64,000 bases of DNA from Seriola aureovittata (taxonomy: Eukaryota; Chordata; Actinopteri; Carangiformes; Carangidae), in NCBI RefSeq assembly GCF_021018895.1, contig NC_079377.1:15795501-15859500 (forward strand), given 5' to 3'. Numbering within the stretch: position 1 is the stretch's first letter; each line of letters begins with the position of its first letter. Below, one piece after another: positions 50,729-62,262 of this stretch. The position numbers and the translations under genes are program-made. The notes under the pieces were generated by a model, which saw only the letters and a list, made by a program, of their open reading frames with translations, was not told where the DNA came from and ran no database searches.

Positions 50729-51321
50729 GTGAAAATGTGCACTTTCTGTAATCATAATCAGCTTGTATTTAATGTAGCTTGCTCCAAGTGATCTAGCCCC
50801 CTCTAGTGTGTAAAAAAATGATCACGTAGACGGAGACTGCTGCCTCAAAGGTCCTCTTAAGACACAGCCCTCATACATCATACATGCAGCAGACATTTTC
50901 GGTGTATTATTCAAATATTGTAGCATTTGTAACATGTTTTAAAGACAACGGGGAATCGTTCGTAGCAGGAATAAAATCTCATTTTAATATCAGGTTTCAT
51001 CTTGGCAGTATGTTTTCCTCATATCCCCCTCCCCAGTCAATTTCTGCCCTCAACAGATGGTCTTACTCTGCTGTTGCATTTGCATTTGCCTTTCTGATCA
51101 ACCGATTCCTCCAGCGTCACAGAAATGGACTCTTTCAAACCACTAGGGGGCACTATGAAACAACCCAGCCATTAGCAAATTAGCAGGGGAGTCATAAGAG
51201 GTGGTTATTTCTCCAGCAGCCACTGTTTATTTCTATGTTACTGAAAATGAAATTCAAAACAAACAGGTCTGTTTGGTACATTTTCCCCTCATTCCTATTC
51301 CTCCAATTCGCCCTCGTACCA

Positions 51322-51372
51322 CTTTTTTCTCTTTTTTTTTTTCCTTTCTCTCTCTTTCTTTTTTTTTTCTAA
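51322..51372. repeat. Pyrimidine-rich (T/C) tract
   Basis: About 50 bp of nearly uninterrupted T and C with long T-runs; low complexity. Confidence 0.75.
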
Positions 51373-54300
51373 ACCAACCGGTGGTTATGTTGTTTGGAAT
51401 ATGCTAATCTGCTATGCACCGGCAACTCCCTGGGTGAAGATCACTTATTAAAAGCATAGTTGGGAGGGTTTATGCAAATTGAGTCAAATCAAAGCAAGCC
51501 TTCCCTTGGTTGGTTACCCCTTTGCATACACTGTGAATTTGAGACCAATATTTTATTCCTTTTTCGTGAAGCCTGTGCCACTTTCACATCACCTCTGAGC
51601 TCTCCTCGTTGTGTATTTAATGTTGAATTCATGTTGCTCTGCTTTCTCATATTTTTTTTTTTTTTTTGTCAGTGTGTTGCTGCAGACAAACAGTTTGCTT
51701 GTCTGCAAAAAGGAAAAGTTTCATTTCCCGTGAGTGGATTGACAGATTTGTTAGAAGGAAAAGATGGATAATATCCGCTGTGGCCAAAGGCTGCCGTGAA
51801 GTAGTCTGACACAGACACTGATTAAGCCTCTTGAGATCTGAAGGGATTGTGGGTCTTAGTTGAGAGAGAAAAAGAGAAACAAGAGGAGAGGCGTGAGCAG
51901 GCTAAAGAACAAAACTGCAAATTGGATTGGATGAGATGCAAGTGTCCTGTGGGTGTGTTGGCTTTTGTGTAACATGTTGTTAAGGTTGGACCAACAATCA
52001 GATGTGCTTCCTTAACTCCAGACCCTTAGGTGCAGGAGGGAAGGGATAAGCAGATCAACGGGGGGAAACACCATTGGGGATAATGTGCTGCATTGTTTGT
52101 GGACAGTGTTGACTTCTGCTTCCTGGTCATTATTTAAGGAAAAAGTCACACCTTCTGAATCAGCTGTGCTCATTTTGCATTCAGCCATGTATTGTAATAA
52201 AGCACTTAATGGGACCTCTTGACATGCATATGGGTTTATGTTTATACTACAGTAATGAAAACACAAAATGACTTCTAAAATCACCCCTGCCCTTTAGCTC
52301 ACCTCCTGCTGTGCTAATTTAGAGTGCAAAGGTGAGTCCTCTATATTCCATATTTATGTTTTGACAGTAAATTAAGTAAAAAGAGCAGAGGTCAATGCCT
52401 CTCCTCCCGACAAATATGCAGAGTCTGCAGTCTTGTATTGGGTACTAAATATCACCAGGAGTCCCTATCACTGATTTAGACTATAGTCAAACTGGGGGTT
52501 ACTGAGGACATACTGTAAGTGATTACTCAACCATTCACTTTAGCCATGCGTGCAGCAAGACTGATTAAATAGACAGTATGTTTGTCCGTGCTTTCGGAAG
52601 CAAAGCCACACATTTAGTCATGCTTTACAAATGACTTCCTCTCGTGCAGAAAGCTACGGGTTATAATGGGAAACATTTTACCATCTTTTTTTATCATCGT
52701 GACTGTACGAGCACTCAAACACATGTGGCTCAGTAACAACTATAAAGCCCATAATTCCCTTGTGAGTCTCATTGTAATTCAATAATTTTGTTTCAAATAT
52801 TTTTATTGTGAAGTATCATTTTCAAAGACAACACAATATGTTGTTGCTGTGCTTCTTTACATTTAAACAAACATAACGTCAAAGACATATAAGAAAAACA
52901 CACTTAAAGCTGTTTGGAAGCTGTAACAATTGAAAAAAAATACAGGCAGCTTCACTGCATGTATGTGATGGCTTCACTAGTAGCTTTTGTCTAGACGTAT
53001 TCATTTAGACAGTTGCATTCCTCTGTGTCTTTGTGGGTCAATTCAGTAAGGTTTGGACTATAAGGGAATCACTTGAGCACATTTCAGCATTTAACCCGAG
53101 CATAAACCCCATCAGTGAAGTAGAAGCAGCTGTGGATGATTCCTTAATCCAGGCAGACACTGAGAGAGGGATTCATAAAGGCAAAAAGGCTTCCAGCAGC
53201 ATCTTCCCTACTGCACACCAGCAGGGATAAAATTCCCTAATGTGAATGCAGAAGGGTTTGCTGATTGCAAAGTCTAATTGCAATATTAATCAATTACAGA
53301 GAATAAAAAGCTCATTTTTATGCCTACCATGGGTGGCTGGCGTGCTGACTTCCTGTAGCCTTTATTCACTGGATCATACAAAGTTTGGGCTCCATTATAA
53401 GATAATACAATTATCCCAATTCACTTTGATATTTGCATATTCTCTCAAAGACAATGAGATTCTTGTGCAGAGGTATAGTAGCTACATCATAGAAGTATAG
53501 CATATTGAATGTTTGCTGGACTCCTGTTGATATAGTTACACAGAATCAGTCCTGCATTAATGGTGAACGCAGTTCAATAATGTCTCAGTCTGGATGAAAG
53601 CAGCCCCCCATAAAAACCATCAGAGGGCAATCGATGTGCTTTCATCCCCAGGACGGAAATTGCACTCATATAGCTCAGACTCTATGAAGGTCCCCCATCC
53701 AAAGCCAAATCATTAACATCAAACTTGCAGGAACGAAATCAAAATGTCAGTCTGCCCTGCAATCTGCGGACAGATGAGTATTGCTTCTATTTCTCATACA
53801 ATTTCATTCTCCTCATATCTAGTCCTAGCGCAGCCTACTGTAGGCCTATTTCCTCCGGTATGATTTCTCTGCATTGAATATGCAGAGTTGAGACAGTTGT
53901 CCATGTTAGTGAACATTTTCAAAAATAATTATTGAACATGCGATCCCACAAATAAGCCAAGATACTTACAGACAAATATTATGAGTAATGACTCTAGATT
54001 CCTACCACACACTGTGTTGGGTTCATTGTTAATTCAAATTAAAAGGTTGATTTAAAGGTTGATTGAGATTTTGGGCTATATGAATAAAATGAACAGAATT
54101 GCCTTACTTTTTGTAAAACGAGTATTTATTATTTCAAGGTTGTAATTTCAAAAGAGCTCATACTGTAAGTATTTTTGTACTAGGCCTACCTGATACATAT
54201 TCTAATACTACAAGGTACAGCATGACCATTAATGAGCAATAAAGTTTGGGGAAGAAGGTTTTTGAAAAAATACCTTTTTAAGTAGTTGAGTTTTAGGCTG

Positions 54301-54779
54301 CGCCCTTATTACCAAACTTCATATCTTGTCGCCTTGTAGCTGCGTGCATGTATCAGTACGTACTGCATTCGCAAACTAAAGAGTCACACAACTAACTTTA
54401 CTATGTGGTGCTCACAGCATTGGAAAATAACATAAGGATTGTCAGCTCTGATCCTGCCTAAGTTAGAGAATTCACACACTACACTAACTCTTCTCCACAA
54501 CACATGTACGTGTATATTTCACATCCTTTTTTTTTTTTTTTACTCTTGCACATTGTCAAAGACCACTGTGGGGGATAAGGTATGTATATTTTTTTTGTCT
54601 ATGTTACACATTTTTTTTAATTATTTTTCACCTAGCAGACATAATTTTAATTATCTTTATTGCACATTGTTTTTTTTTTTTTTTTTTTTGTTTGTTTCCC
54701 AGTCCTGTGCAGTCTGTCTGTTTACATCTCTGTTAACACAGAGGTGTGCATATGATAAATGAAAAGCCCTAAATACTAA

Positions 54780-54990
54780 CTTAAAGGACAGATCCCGATT
54801 TTTTCAAGTCTGCCGTAAAAAACACAGTCACGTGCTGCTATGAACATGGAAACAGTTTTTCTTTGCTGTAATCAAAAAATCTAAATTCCCATTGTGTTTC
54901 CTGTGTTTACCTCACTGAGCGAGGGTAGAGGAACAGTAACACCACATGTAACTTTGAAAAATTAACTCAGACTGTCATAACATCACCACA
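54780..54990 (+). mobile_element. Fragment of an interspersed repeat (TTAAAGGACAGATC type)
   Basis: Begins TTAAAGGACAGATCCCGATT with TTTTTCAAGTCTGCCGTAAA, then CATGGAAACAGTTTTTCTTT and GCTGTAATC, and ends near TTAACTCAGACTG. I recognise this order from a common teleost repeat, although the middle here is diverged. Confidence 0.5.
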
Positions 54991-56501
54991 GCGAGGTGGG
55001 AAAGAGGGTGCGAACTACAGGGGAGCTGGAGGGAGCTTGGCTCCTCTTAATAAGACATGAGCTCCACTGAAAACACGATTTGTGAACTTTTAGCAATATG
55101 CTATTTTCTCCATGCATTTCTATTTTTCTGTACCTTCATCATCATGGATCGTGCGGAAAATTAGGCTATTATTGATGTATGATTCACACATGGGGGTGAT
55201 TCATCACTAATTCATTTTAATAAAGATACTGGCATGCGTGCTTTTCTCGCCATCACCATCTAAGTGTGGCGGCTCAATATAACAAACTTCACTCACTTCA
55301 AAGGAGCTATTTATAGGTTTTTGCTATTGTTACATAGATGTTAGAATTATCAGCTGTTTACTTACTAGTCTTGCCGAGAGCTTCAGCCGTCATTATGTTT
55401 ACAATACAAGAGGTTATAATACGTCCTCTGAGCAGCAATAAAGTGTACTGCTGTCATTACTGAAATAAACATGTCTCCTCTCCTCGCCGCTATTCATGCC
55501 TCCATAATGCTGAAAGATGCACAGCAGGCAGCTGAGGCTACTTTTCATGGTTTGTCATTCGAATTGTTCATATTCTAATTGAGATAATGATACATAAGAG
55601 CTAAATCAAATGCTTTATTGATTTTCTATCTGTCATTTCTGACCATGAAGACGTGAAAGATATGTCCCAAGGAATCCAAAGCAACAGAGACGTTTGTTGC
55701 AAAGAGAAAATAGAAATATTATACTCACCTCCACTGAATTGGGGCGGTGGCAGAAAGAACAGAAGCAGATATCTGAAAAACCTTTGAGGCCAATATTGAC
55801 ATTGACATTTTAGAACTGCAGTAGAGAAATAAGATTGTCAGTTCTCTGTGATGGACAAAGCTCAAGCACATCTTTTGTATTTCTGTACTCCTGGCTGATA
55901 TTAGCTTATTGTCAGTCTTATGTATATTTTTTGATGTTGTATAATTGGGTTGAAGTCCTGCAAACTATGCAACAAAATAACCCAAACAAACAATTTCTGC
56001 TTTTACACAGCCTCTGTTAAAGTTTAGCAACTTGGTGAAGGTTGAAGAAGGATGGTTTGCGTTGAAGTAATTACTTGAATTTAGGGGACCTTCGTTGTCA
56101 TGGGTACAACAACCCCTTGGTTACAGTTAGGGAATGAATAGTTTCTCTCCATGTGTTGTGCACATGTGGAACAGGTCTTCAAAAAAGGGACCTTTCGGAA
56201 GTAGCCAGACAATACCTGTTTTCTGTTTTGACCATGCAGCTGCTATAAAGTGGTAAAAGATCTTTTGTAAAATATCATGAAAGGCATCACAATAAACTTG
56301 CAGGTCTTTGTCCGCTGATTCAAAGCACAGGCCGACCCAAGAAGATGTTAATTTATTGGAAACGCTGTGAATGTTCAAACGGTGAATTAAAGCACAGTAG
56401 CATTCGCTTTAGCATTCATCCTTTTGATCATCTGGCGTTCATGTTTAGTTCCATGTATGCCAAGGCCTCCTGTGATGCACCCCACAAACAGTATACACAA
56501 A

Positions 56502-56551
<50 letters not shown>

Positions 56552-58150
56552 GTTTCTCTCTGCCCCCCCTCCTCACCTTCTCTCATTTCTTTCTCTCTTT
56601 CTGCATTTTCAAAAATGGTTTCAACCCTCTGAAGCTGCGCTCACGTTGCTCTTATGGTGGGCATGTTTGAAAGACAATTACTTCTATTTATCACCACTTG
56701 TTGTCTCGACAGACTGTGTCTTCTTGTGCCAACTGGAACACTATATTGTTGCAAAAGCAATTAGCAACCTAAAAACAACACCAGCTCACCGTAGTGTTAA
56801 ATGGAAAAAATCTAAGGCAGATGACATGTAATTGCCATAATTACACTATAATGACAACTACTTTAATCATAGTATAACTGTTTTTTTCACCATTATAGAT
56901 CGTGATTGGCATTACCTATTATCTTCTGTCCATGTCTGTGTCTAATCTGAGCATCACTGAAGGTTTCTGTAGAATTCGTCCTTATGCTACTTATTTTTTA
57001 TATTGAACAGATGAAGTCATCGATCTCATCTCAGATTACTTCAGATTCTTTGTTTCAATATTGAACTTGTTTGAATAGTGCTCCTTCATATTGATCCAAA
57101 CGTATTAGGCTGAAATCTCTTATTATTCCTTCTAAAATGGGCCTAAATTTTCAACCTGCTGTCAACTCTTTGTTGGCTGGCTGTTATGTGCATCAATATA
57201 TGTCCCCTAATTTGGGAAAGAGTGATTGTCAGAAATTCAATTTCCTTAGTTTCTATATTTAATGTGCTCTAAGGGACAGTGTGAAAATTATCACAGCGGA
57301 AGGTAGTTCTGAAAAAAGGGGGAGGGTGCCTTAAGCATTTTTTCTTTTTGCTGACAGGAGGATTATCTCTAGCAACCACAGTAAAGTAAGAATGTTACAT
57401 GCTATAATCAATATTTTTATAATAATAACAACAATAATCATAGTAATGTTTCCAAACAATGTGATCTTAATTTTACTGACAGGTGTTTCTGTCATCATCA
57501 GTGACGGTAGGCTAATAACAACTCTGTATCTCTATATCTAATGCAATACGTTTCAGCAAGACCACAAACTGCGTCCTCCAAAATAATAATAAAATTGAAT
57601 CAACAAAAATTGATCATTATATCATTCAGGAAGGATTTATTAAAGGACTTGTATTATGTTTAGCTAGGTGTACCCTAAAAACTGGCAACTGACTGTATGT
57701 CTACCTAATAAATGAAATGAAAAGTCCATTTCCCTCTGAATTGTAGTGGAGTGGAAGTAGAAAGTATCATAAAATGGAGTGCCCCAAAATACAGTATAAT
57801 TGCTGATAGTTTCTTTTTGCTACCGCTTCATGCTTGTTAAATCTGTTCATCTGAGGAAAAATATGCAAGGTTTTGCTGATTATTGTGCATATTTGTTTTA
57901 TCATGAAATCATATGGAATACAGAAAAGACTTAAAGTTCATGCTTAGGGAATTCAAAGTGAATTTTAGCTCAAGTAATACAGTGCAGTGCTTGACTTTTG
58001 CGGTATAAAACTAGTGGTTAAATACGAAGGTAAAGGACAATTTAAACAAGAAACACAGACAGAACATACACACAAACAGAAACACACACCGCCTGTCTTA
58101 CAAACACACAGGCTCATCAGGGACAAGGATACAATTGTCTTTTGACATGA
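54991..58150. other. Intergenic stretch, no gene supported
   Basis: No coding exon is supported. The 55.2-55.7 kb part is less repetitive than its surroundings and could be a conserved non-coding element, which only an alignment would show. A TC microsatellite lies at 56503-56562; the 95- and 135-codon frames across it are products of the repeat. Confidence 0.5.
56503..56562. repeat. (TC)n microsatellite
   Basis: About 18 perfect TC units followed by imperfect TC/TG units. Confidence 0.95.
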
Positions 58151-58750
58151 ATCAATGTTGACATGTTCTTATTTCCTGAGCTGAAGCTTTTTTTTTTTTT
58201 CCCCCAAACTCTGAGATGAACTGAATGGAGATTGTGCGGTGTCGGCTGGTGCAGGCGACACAGCTGCCTCGGTCAATAGGCCAGAGCTGCTCATGGACTC
58301 GGCAGCAGAGCACAGGAGCAGACGGCAGAGCCGACAGAGCCGGATCAAACAGCTTGATCTGTAAAGGCCCTGACTTGAGACACAAATTGACTGGGGGTCC
58401 AGGAGAGAGCACATCTTCCCCAGTCAGCTAACTTTCACAGTTCATAGGCACAGAGTGGGACACATTTTTGGAAGCGTGCCACAGTCATTAAATCCGGGCT
58501 ATTTTTGTATTCTGCGCACGGATCTGCTGAAGATCTGTCGTCTTGGTTCTGATAACACGGGAGGCGGAATCACCTTTGCCCCCCGACTCCGTCCCATGTT
58601 GGTGGTGGAAGGACTTACGCTATTAGACACCACGGGAAAGGATTTCACTCCTTACACTCCTGACTGCTGATTGAACACCCCAGCGCTATCTGTTACCAGG
58701 AGAGTGGTCTGCTGCCAGAGGCACTTCTTGTGGTAGTAGATTATTTGCTT
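58151..58750. other. GC-richer unassigned segment with open frames on both strands
   Basis: Base composition is visibly richer in G and C than its flanks. Open frames occur at 58225-58431 and 58455-58670 (plus) and 58152-58412 (minus), none resembling a protein I know. It could be a distal promoter, a non-coding exon or an old retroposed fragment. No splice-bounded coding exon can be argued. Confidence 0.3.
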
Positions 58751-60251
58751 CCACCCAGATAGATGTACTTTACATGACATTAAACAGAAGCAATATGGGA
58801 TCTGCCTGTTACAAACCTATCCCATCTCCCCCTCCTCCCTCCCCTTTTGAATAGCATGGGGGAGCTTCTTGCATGATTAAGCTCATAAATCCAACATCTT
58901 ATAATCAGTGATTTTTATTTTAAGAGGATATGATGTGGAATTAATGTTCACATGCACTTAAAACAACAAAGATAATGTTAACACATGTATCATCAAATTG
59001 GCAATCATGTAATTTGATGTGAAAATTGGAGCCATTTCTACCATAGAATTTTAAAACATGCATCAGCATGGCATCGATGTGGCAGCCACTCTGGGCTGCA
59101 AAGTGTTTCAAATGTCTTGAGAGATAGTAAATAAAGAGCCTAATGTGTTCTTGCGCACACATCTAAATAAGACTTGTCAAGAGAACATAATCTTCTCCTC
59201 CCATAATGGCTTGTATATTGTGATGCCTTGAATGTTTGTTTTGCATTCAGGGGACTGCTTTGAAAGGGAAATTATAGTGATTTCTCGTCAAACATGATGA
59301 CTTCCCATTTGGAAATCTTAAACGTCTGCAACAGAGGGACACTGTGCATCCAGATAAGCTTCAGGCCTGCACAGGCGTTATTCTCTAGAGATGTATACTT
59401 AAGTGTTCATGATTACAAAATCATGTGAAGGATATGATCAACTTCAACATCACACAGATGGAAAATAATTGAAGCTACACCAACATTTATCTGTCTGACT
59501 TAATATATTAATTGTTCAATACACTTTCTTTGGTAAGTTTGATAATTAAAGAGGAATCAATCAGCTGTAAAGAACATGCTTTGTTCAAGATTGAAAAACA
59601 TTTCAGAATTTTGCAAAAACAGATAATTTCTCTGCAATGATAGTAAAGAATTAACACATCTGTCATTCACACTGGGTCACAGTTAAAAGAAACGATTCCG
59701 TTTTTTCAACTCAGACCTTAGTAGAATGTATCCAGTCATTTGTGATCTATGATAAATTTCAATTCAAGGATAAAAAAATACTGTAAGGAATGTGTCATCT
59801 GTGTCACCTGCTGGTGCTGCGATCACAGTCACAGTGCCATTTTCTGTACATGCAAGTCTGATGCAGCTGATGAATTTGCATCACAGTTAAATTTTTTTTG
59901 CTGGAACCTGTTTGGTAGTTTCATTGCTCTGAACCAACCCACTTGTTGAGAGGTGATATTGTGTTTGTGCAGATCAGGTAGCACATTGCTGTTTTGCTGG
60001 TAATTTCCATGTATGTTGCGCTTTTGCTTCTTTCTCAATACTAATCAATGAAGTGCTGTAAGCTGTAAGCACAACATTGTTATATAACCACCTTATAATG
60101 CTTATAAACCACATGCACTGCTGTCCATTAATACATCTAAGCACTCACAGAATAACATTTACACTCATTTAGAGTCATGGCTCGGGTGACTTGATAGCTG
60201 TAAGTCCAATATTTACTCTGCTTTTAGTTTAGTTGTTTTGCTCTGCAGCAA

Positions 60252-60450
60252 CTCCTGAGGGAAATATCTGGCTCTTTAGCTGCTAAATGCTCCACTATGT
60301 TCACCAGCTAGTGACAAACATTGTCTGTCAGCTGTTCAGCGCTGGGCTGGTATTGCACAGTGGGTCTATCAGAGCTTTTGCTGAAAACAGCTCTCTGCCG
60401 CTGCTGGAAACAGGGTTGATGAGATCAGTGAGAGTGAGTCCAACTAGTGA
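60252..60450 (+). mobile_element. Family A repeat, internal fragment
   Basis: Shares with 2370-2520 the run TCTG..CAGCTGTT..GCGCTGGGC..GGTA, the GTGGGT..AGAGC.TTT.GCTGAAA segment, and the end GATGAGA.CAGTGAGAGTGA. It also carries TTTAGCTGCTAAATGCTCCA, whose reverse complement is recognisable near 18030-18050. No terminal repeats are seen. Confidence 0.65.
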
Positions 60451-62193
60451 AGTAACAGGCCAGGAAAAAAACAAAACAAACAAACAAAAGACAAAAAAAA
60501 AGACAAAGAGCCGAAAAGGAATTCTTCATACACAATTTCCTTATAACCAGTTTAAATGATAAATAATAAATTCTAGTTTGACATGAATGTTTAACTGTTT
60601 TTCCAAAAGTACCGATTTGCTTAAGAGATATTATTGTGCACATCAAACAGTAACTACATATCACTAACTCAGAAGAACCTCTTCTTTGTCGAGTTTAAGG
60701 ATATAGGAATAAAGGCAATAATACAAATGCATTTTATTGTTTTATATACATATCTCAACTGCACAGACCAACTGTTTTCTAAAATAACTTATTATGCAGG
60801 TAGATGAATTTCAGTGTCTCCTAAGTTGTAAATTCAGTGTATTCAGTAGAGTGCTTTACAGTGGTGTAGTTTGTATTACAGAGGCTCAGTTTTCTTTATG
60901 TGGTGTCAGAGTATAGTAGACTGTCTCTGTATGGAGCGTACGCTGCAGAGTCTTTGTTGTGGCAGTGAAGTTTCTGTCTTTCATGAGTAGCTGACATTAC
61001 TAACATTTCATCATTTTACCAAAACCAGAGCCATTATTTAGAACAAAGTGTGAGAGTCTAACATGGCATTATTTTCATGACTGCAGCCTATCACCACACT
61101 ACAACATGATAATGTATTTCTAGGTATCATGATAAAGACGTTATTGTTGGTCAAGGCTGTTCAGTATTTATTTCTTTTTATTTCAGAGCAGAATTCATTT
61201 GTGTTTGTTAGGATTTTGTGTTTGAACCAATAGACTGTGAATTGTATTAGGCCTACAGATAAGGTCTACCGAATTGATCTTGGTACAATAAATTTCACGC
61301 AGGCAGACATAAAAAAAAAAAAAGACAAAAAAAAAAAAGAAAGCCACTCACTAACAACTCTGATGCATTTATTTCCACTAGCATTTATACTTAGTTTGGT
61401 GTTAAAAATCAATGCAGTCAATTTGAGGGCAATGGAAGACTTCACACTAAAAACGTGTCCACTTTCAGGAAAACGACAAGCACAAATTACCTTGATTTGT
61501 AATTTTTATAGGAAACTCTCTTCTACCAAAAGGTCAGGAAGTTCTTCCGTAAGTCAGGAGTTCAGCTTTGTTATGATCGTTTTTTAATTACTTCACTGCA
61601 GAAAGCAGAAATTTGTGCAAAGTAAAGTCAAAGCATCTGACAGAGAACATGCATTGTTTAATTAACTTAAAAAAAAAAAAAAATCCGGATTTTGCAGGTT
61701 TTTGAAAAATTAAGATTTTTTAATGGTGTTTAAGACCTGGACACTGGTGTGATAAATACTCTTTATTGTATACAACATTTCCAAAGGTTTTGGGTTAAAA
61801 AAAACAAAAACACATGGCCCTGTTCTGTAAGATTTTGTTAGCCTCTATTGCACATTATTAAAGTCCCCGACAGTAGCCAGCAGCTCATAAAAAAAGGATA
61901 TGGTGTTTTTAAGCCATTTGTAATAATTAAAATTTTCACTGGTCCACTTTTTCCTGAAATGGGCCGGGTTTCTAAATGAGATGACCAGGTTTGGGCGCAA
62001 CTTCTTTGGATGAAAGGAGAGAATTCATTAATTTAACTGGTAAAGTAATTATGAAATATGTATGTGGAACACACTGCATCAGTGCGATGAAAGTCTGTCT
62101 ATTGTCCTGACTGCTGGTTTTAGCATTGACATTTTAATTGGTGATTTTCAGCTCTCATTCTGCACCAGAAATGCACAGAGAAAGTTTCTAGGC

Positions 62194-62208
62194 CACACAC
62201 ACACACAC

Positions 62209-62261
<53 letters not shown>

Positions 62262-62262
62262 A
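62194..62262. repeat. (CA)n microsatellite, about 69 bp
   Basis: CA run with one CTAA interruption near 62208-62212. Confidence 0.95.

Larger units (their letters stand above)
49286..54779. other. Intergenic stretch, no gene supported
   Basis: AT-rich; contains a GAGAGG-type repeat at 50693-50728 and pyrimidine runs at 51322-51372 and 51650-51668. I see no coding exon. No frame here looks like a protein family. Confidence 0.6.

Noticed and set aside
56345..56831. Two overlapping frames with Ser-Leu runs
   Set aside because: They translate the TC microsatellite and flanks; no family resemblance.
58530..58598. Minus-strand ATG reading MGRSRGAK in the GC-rich segment, considered as a distal first exon
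   Set aside because: No phase-1 donor was seen before its stop and no similarity to known NEURL1 N-termini.
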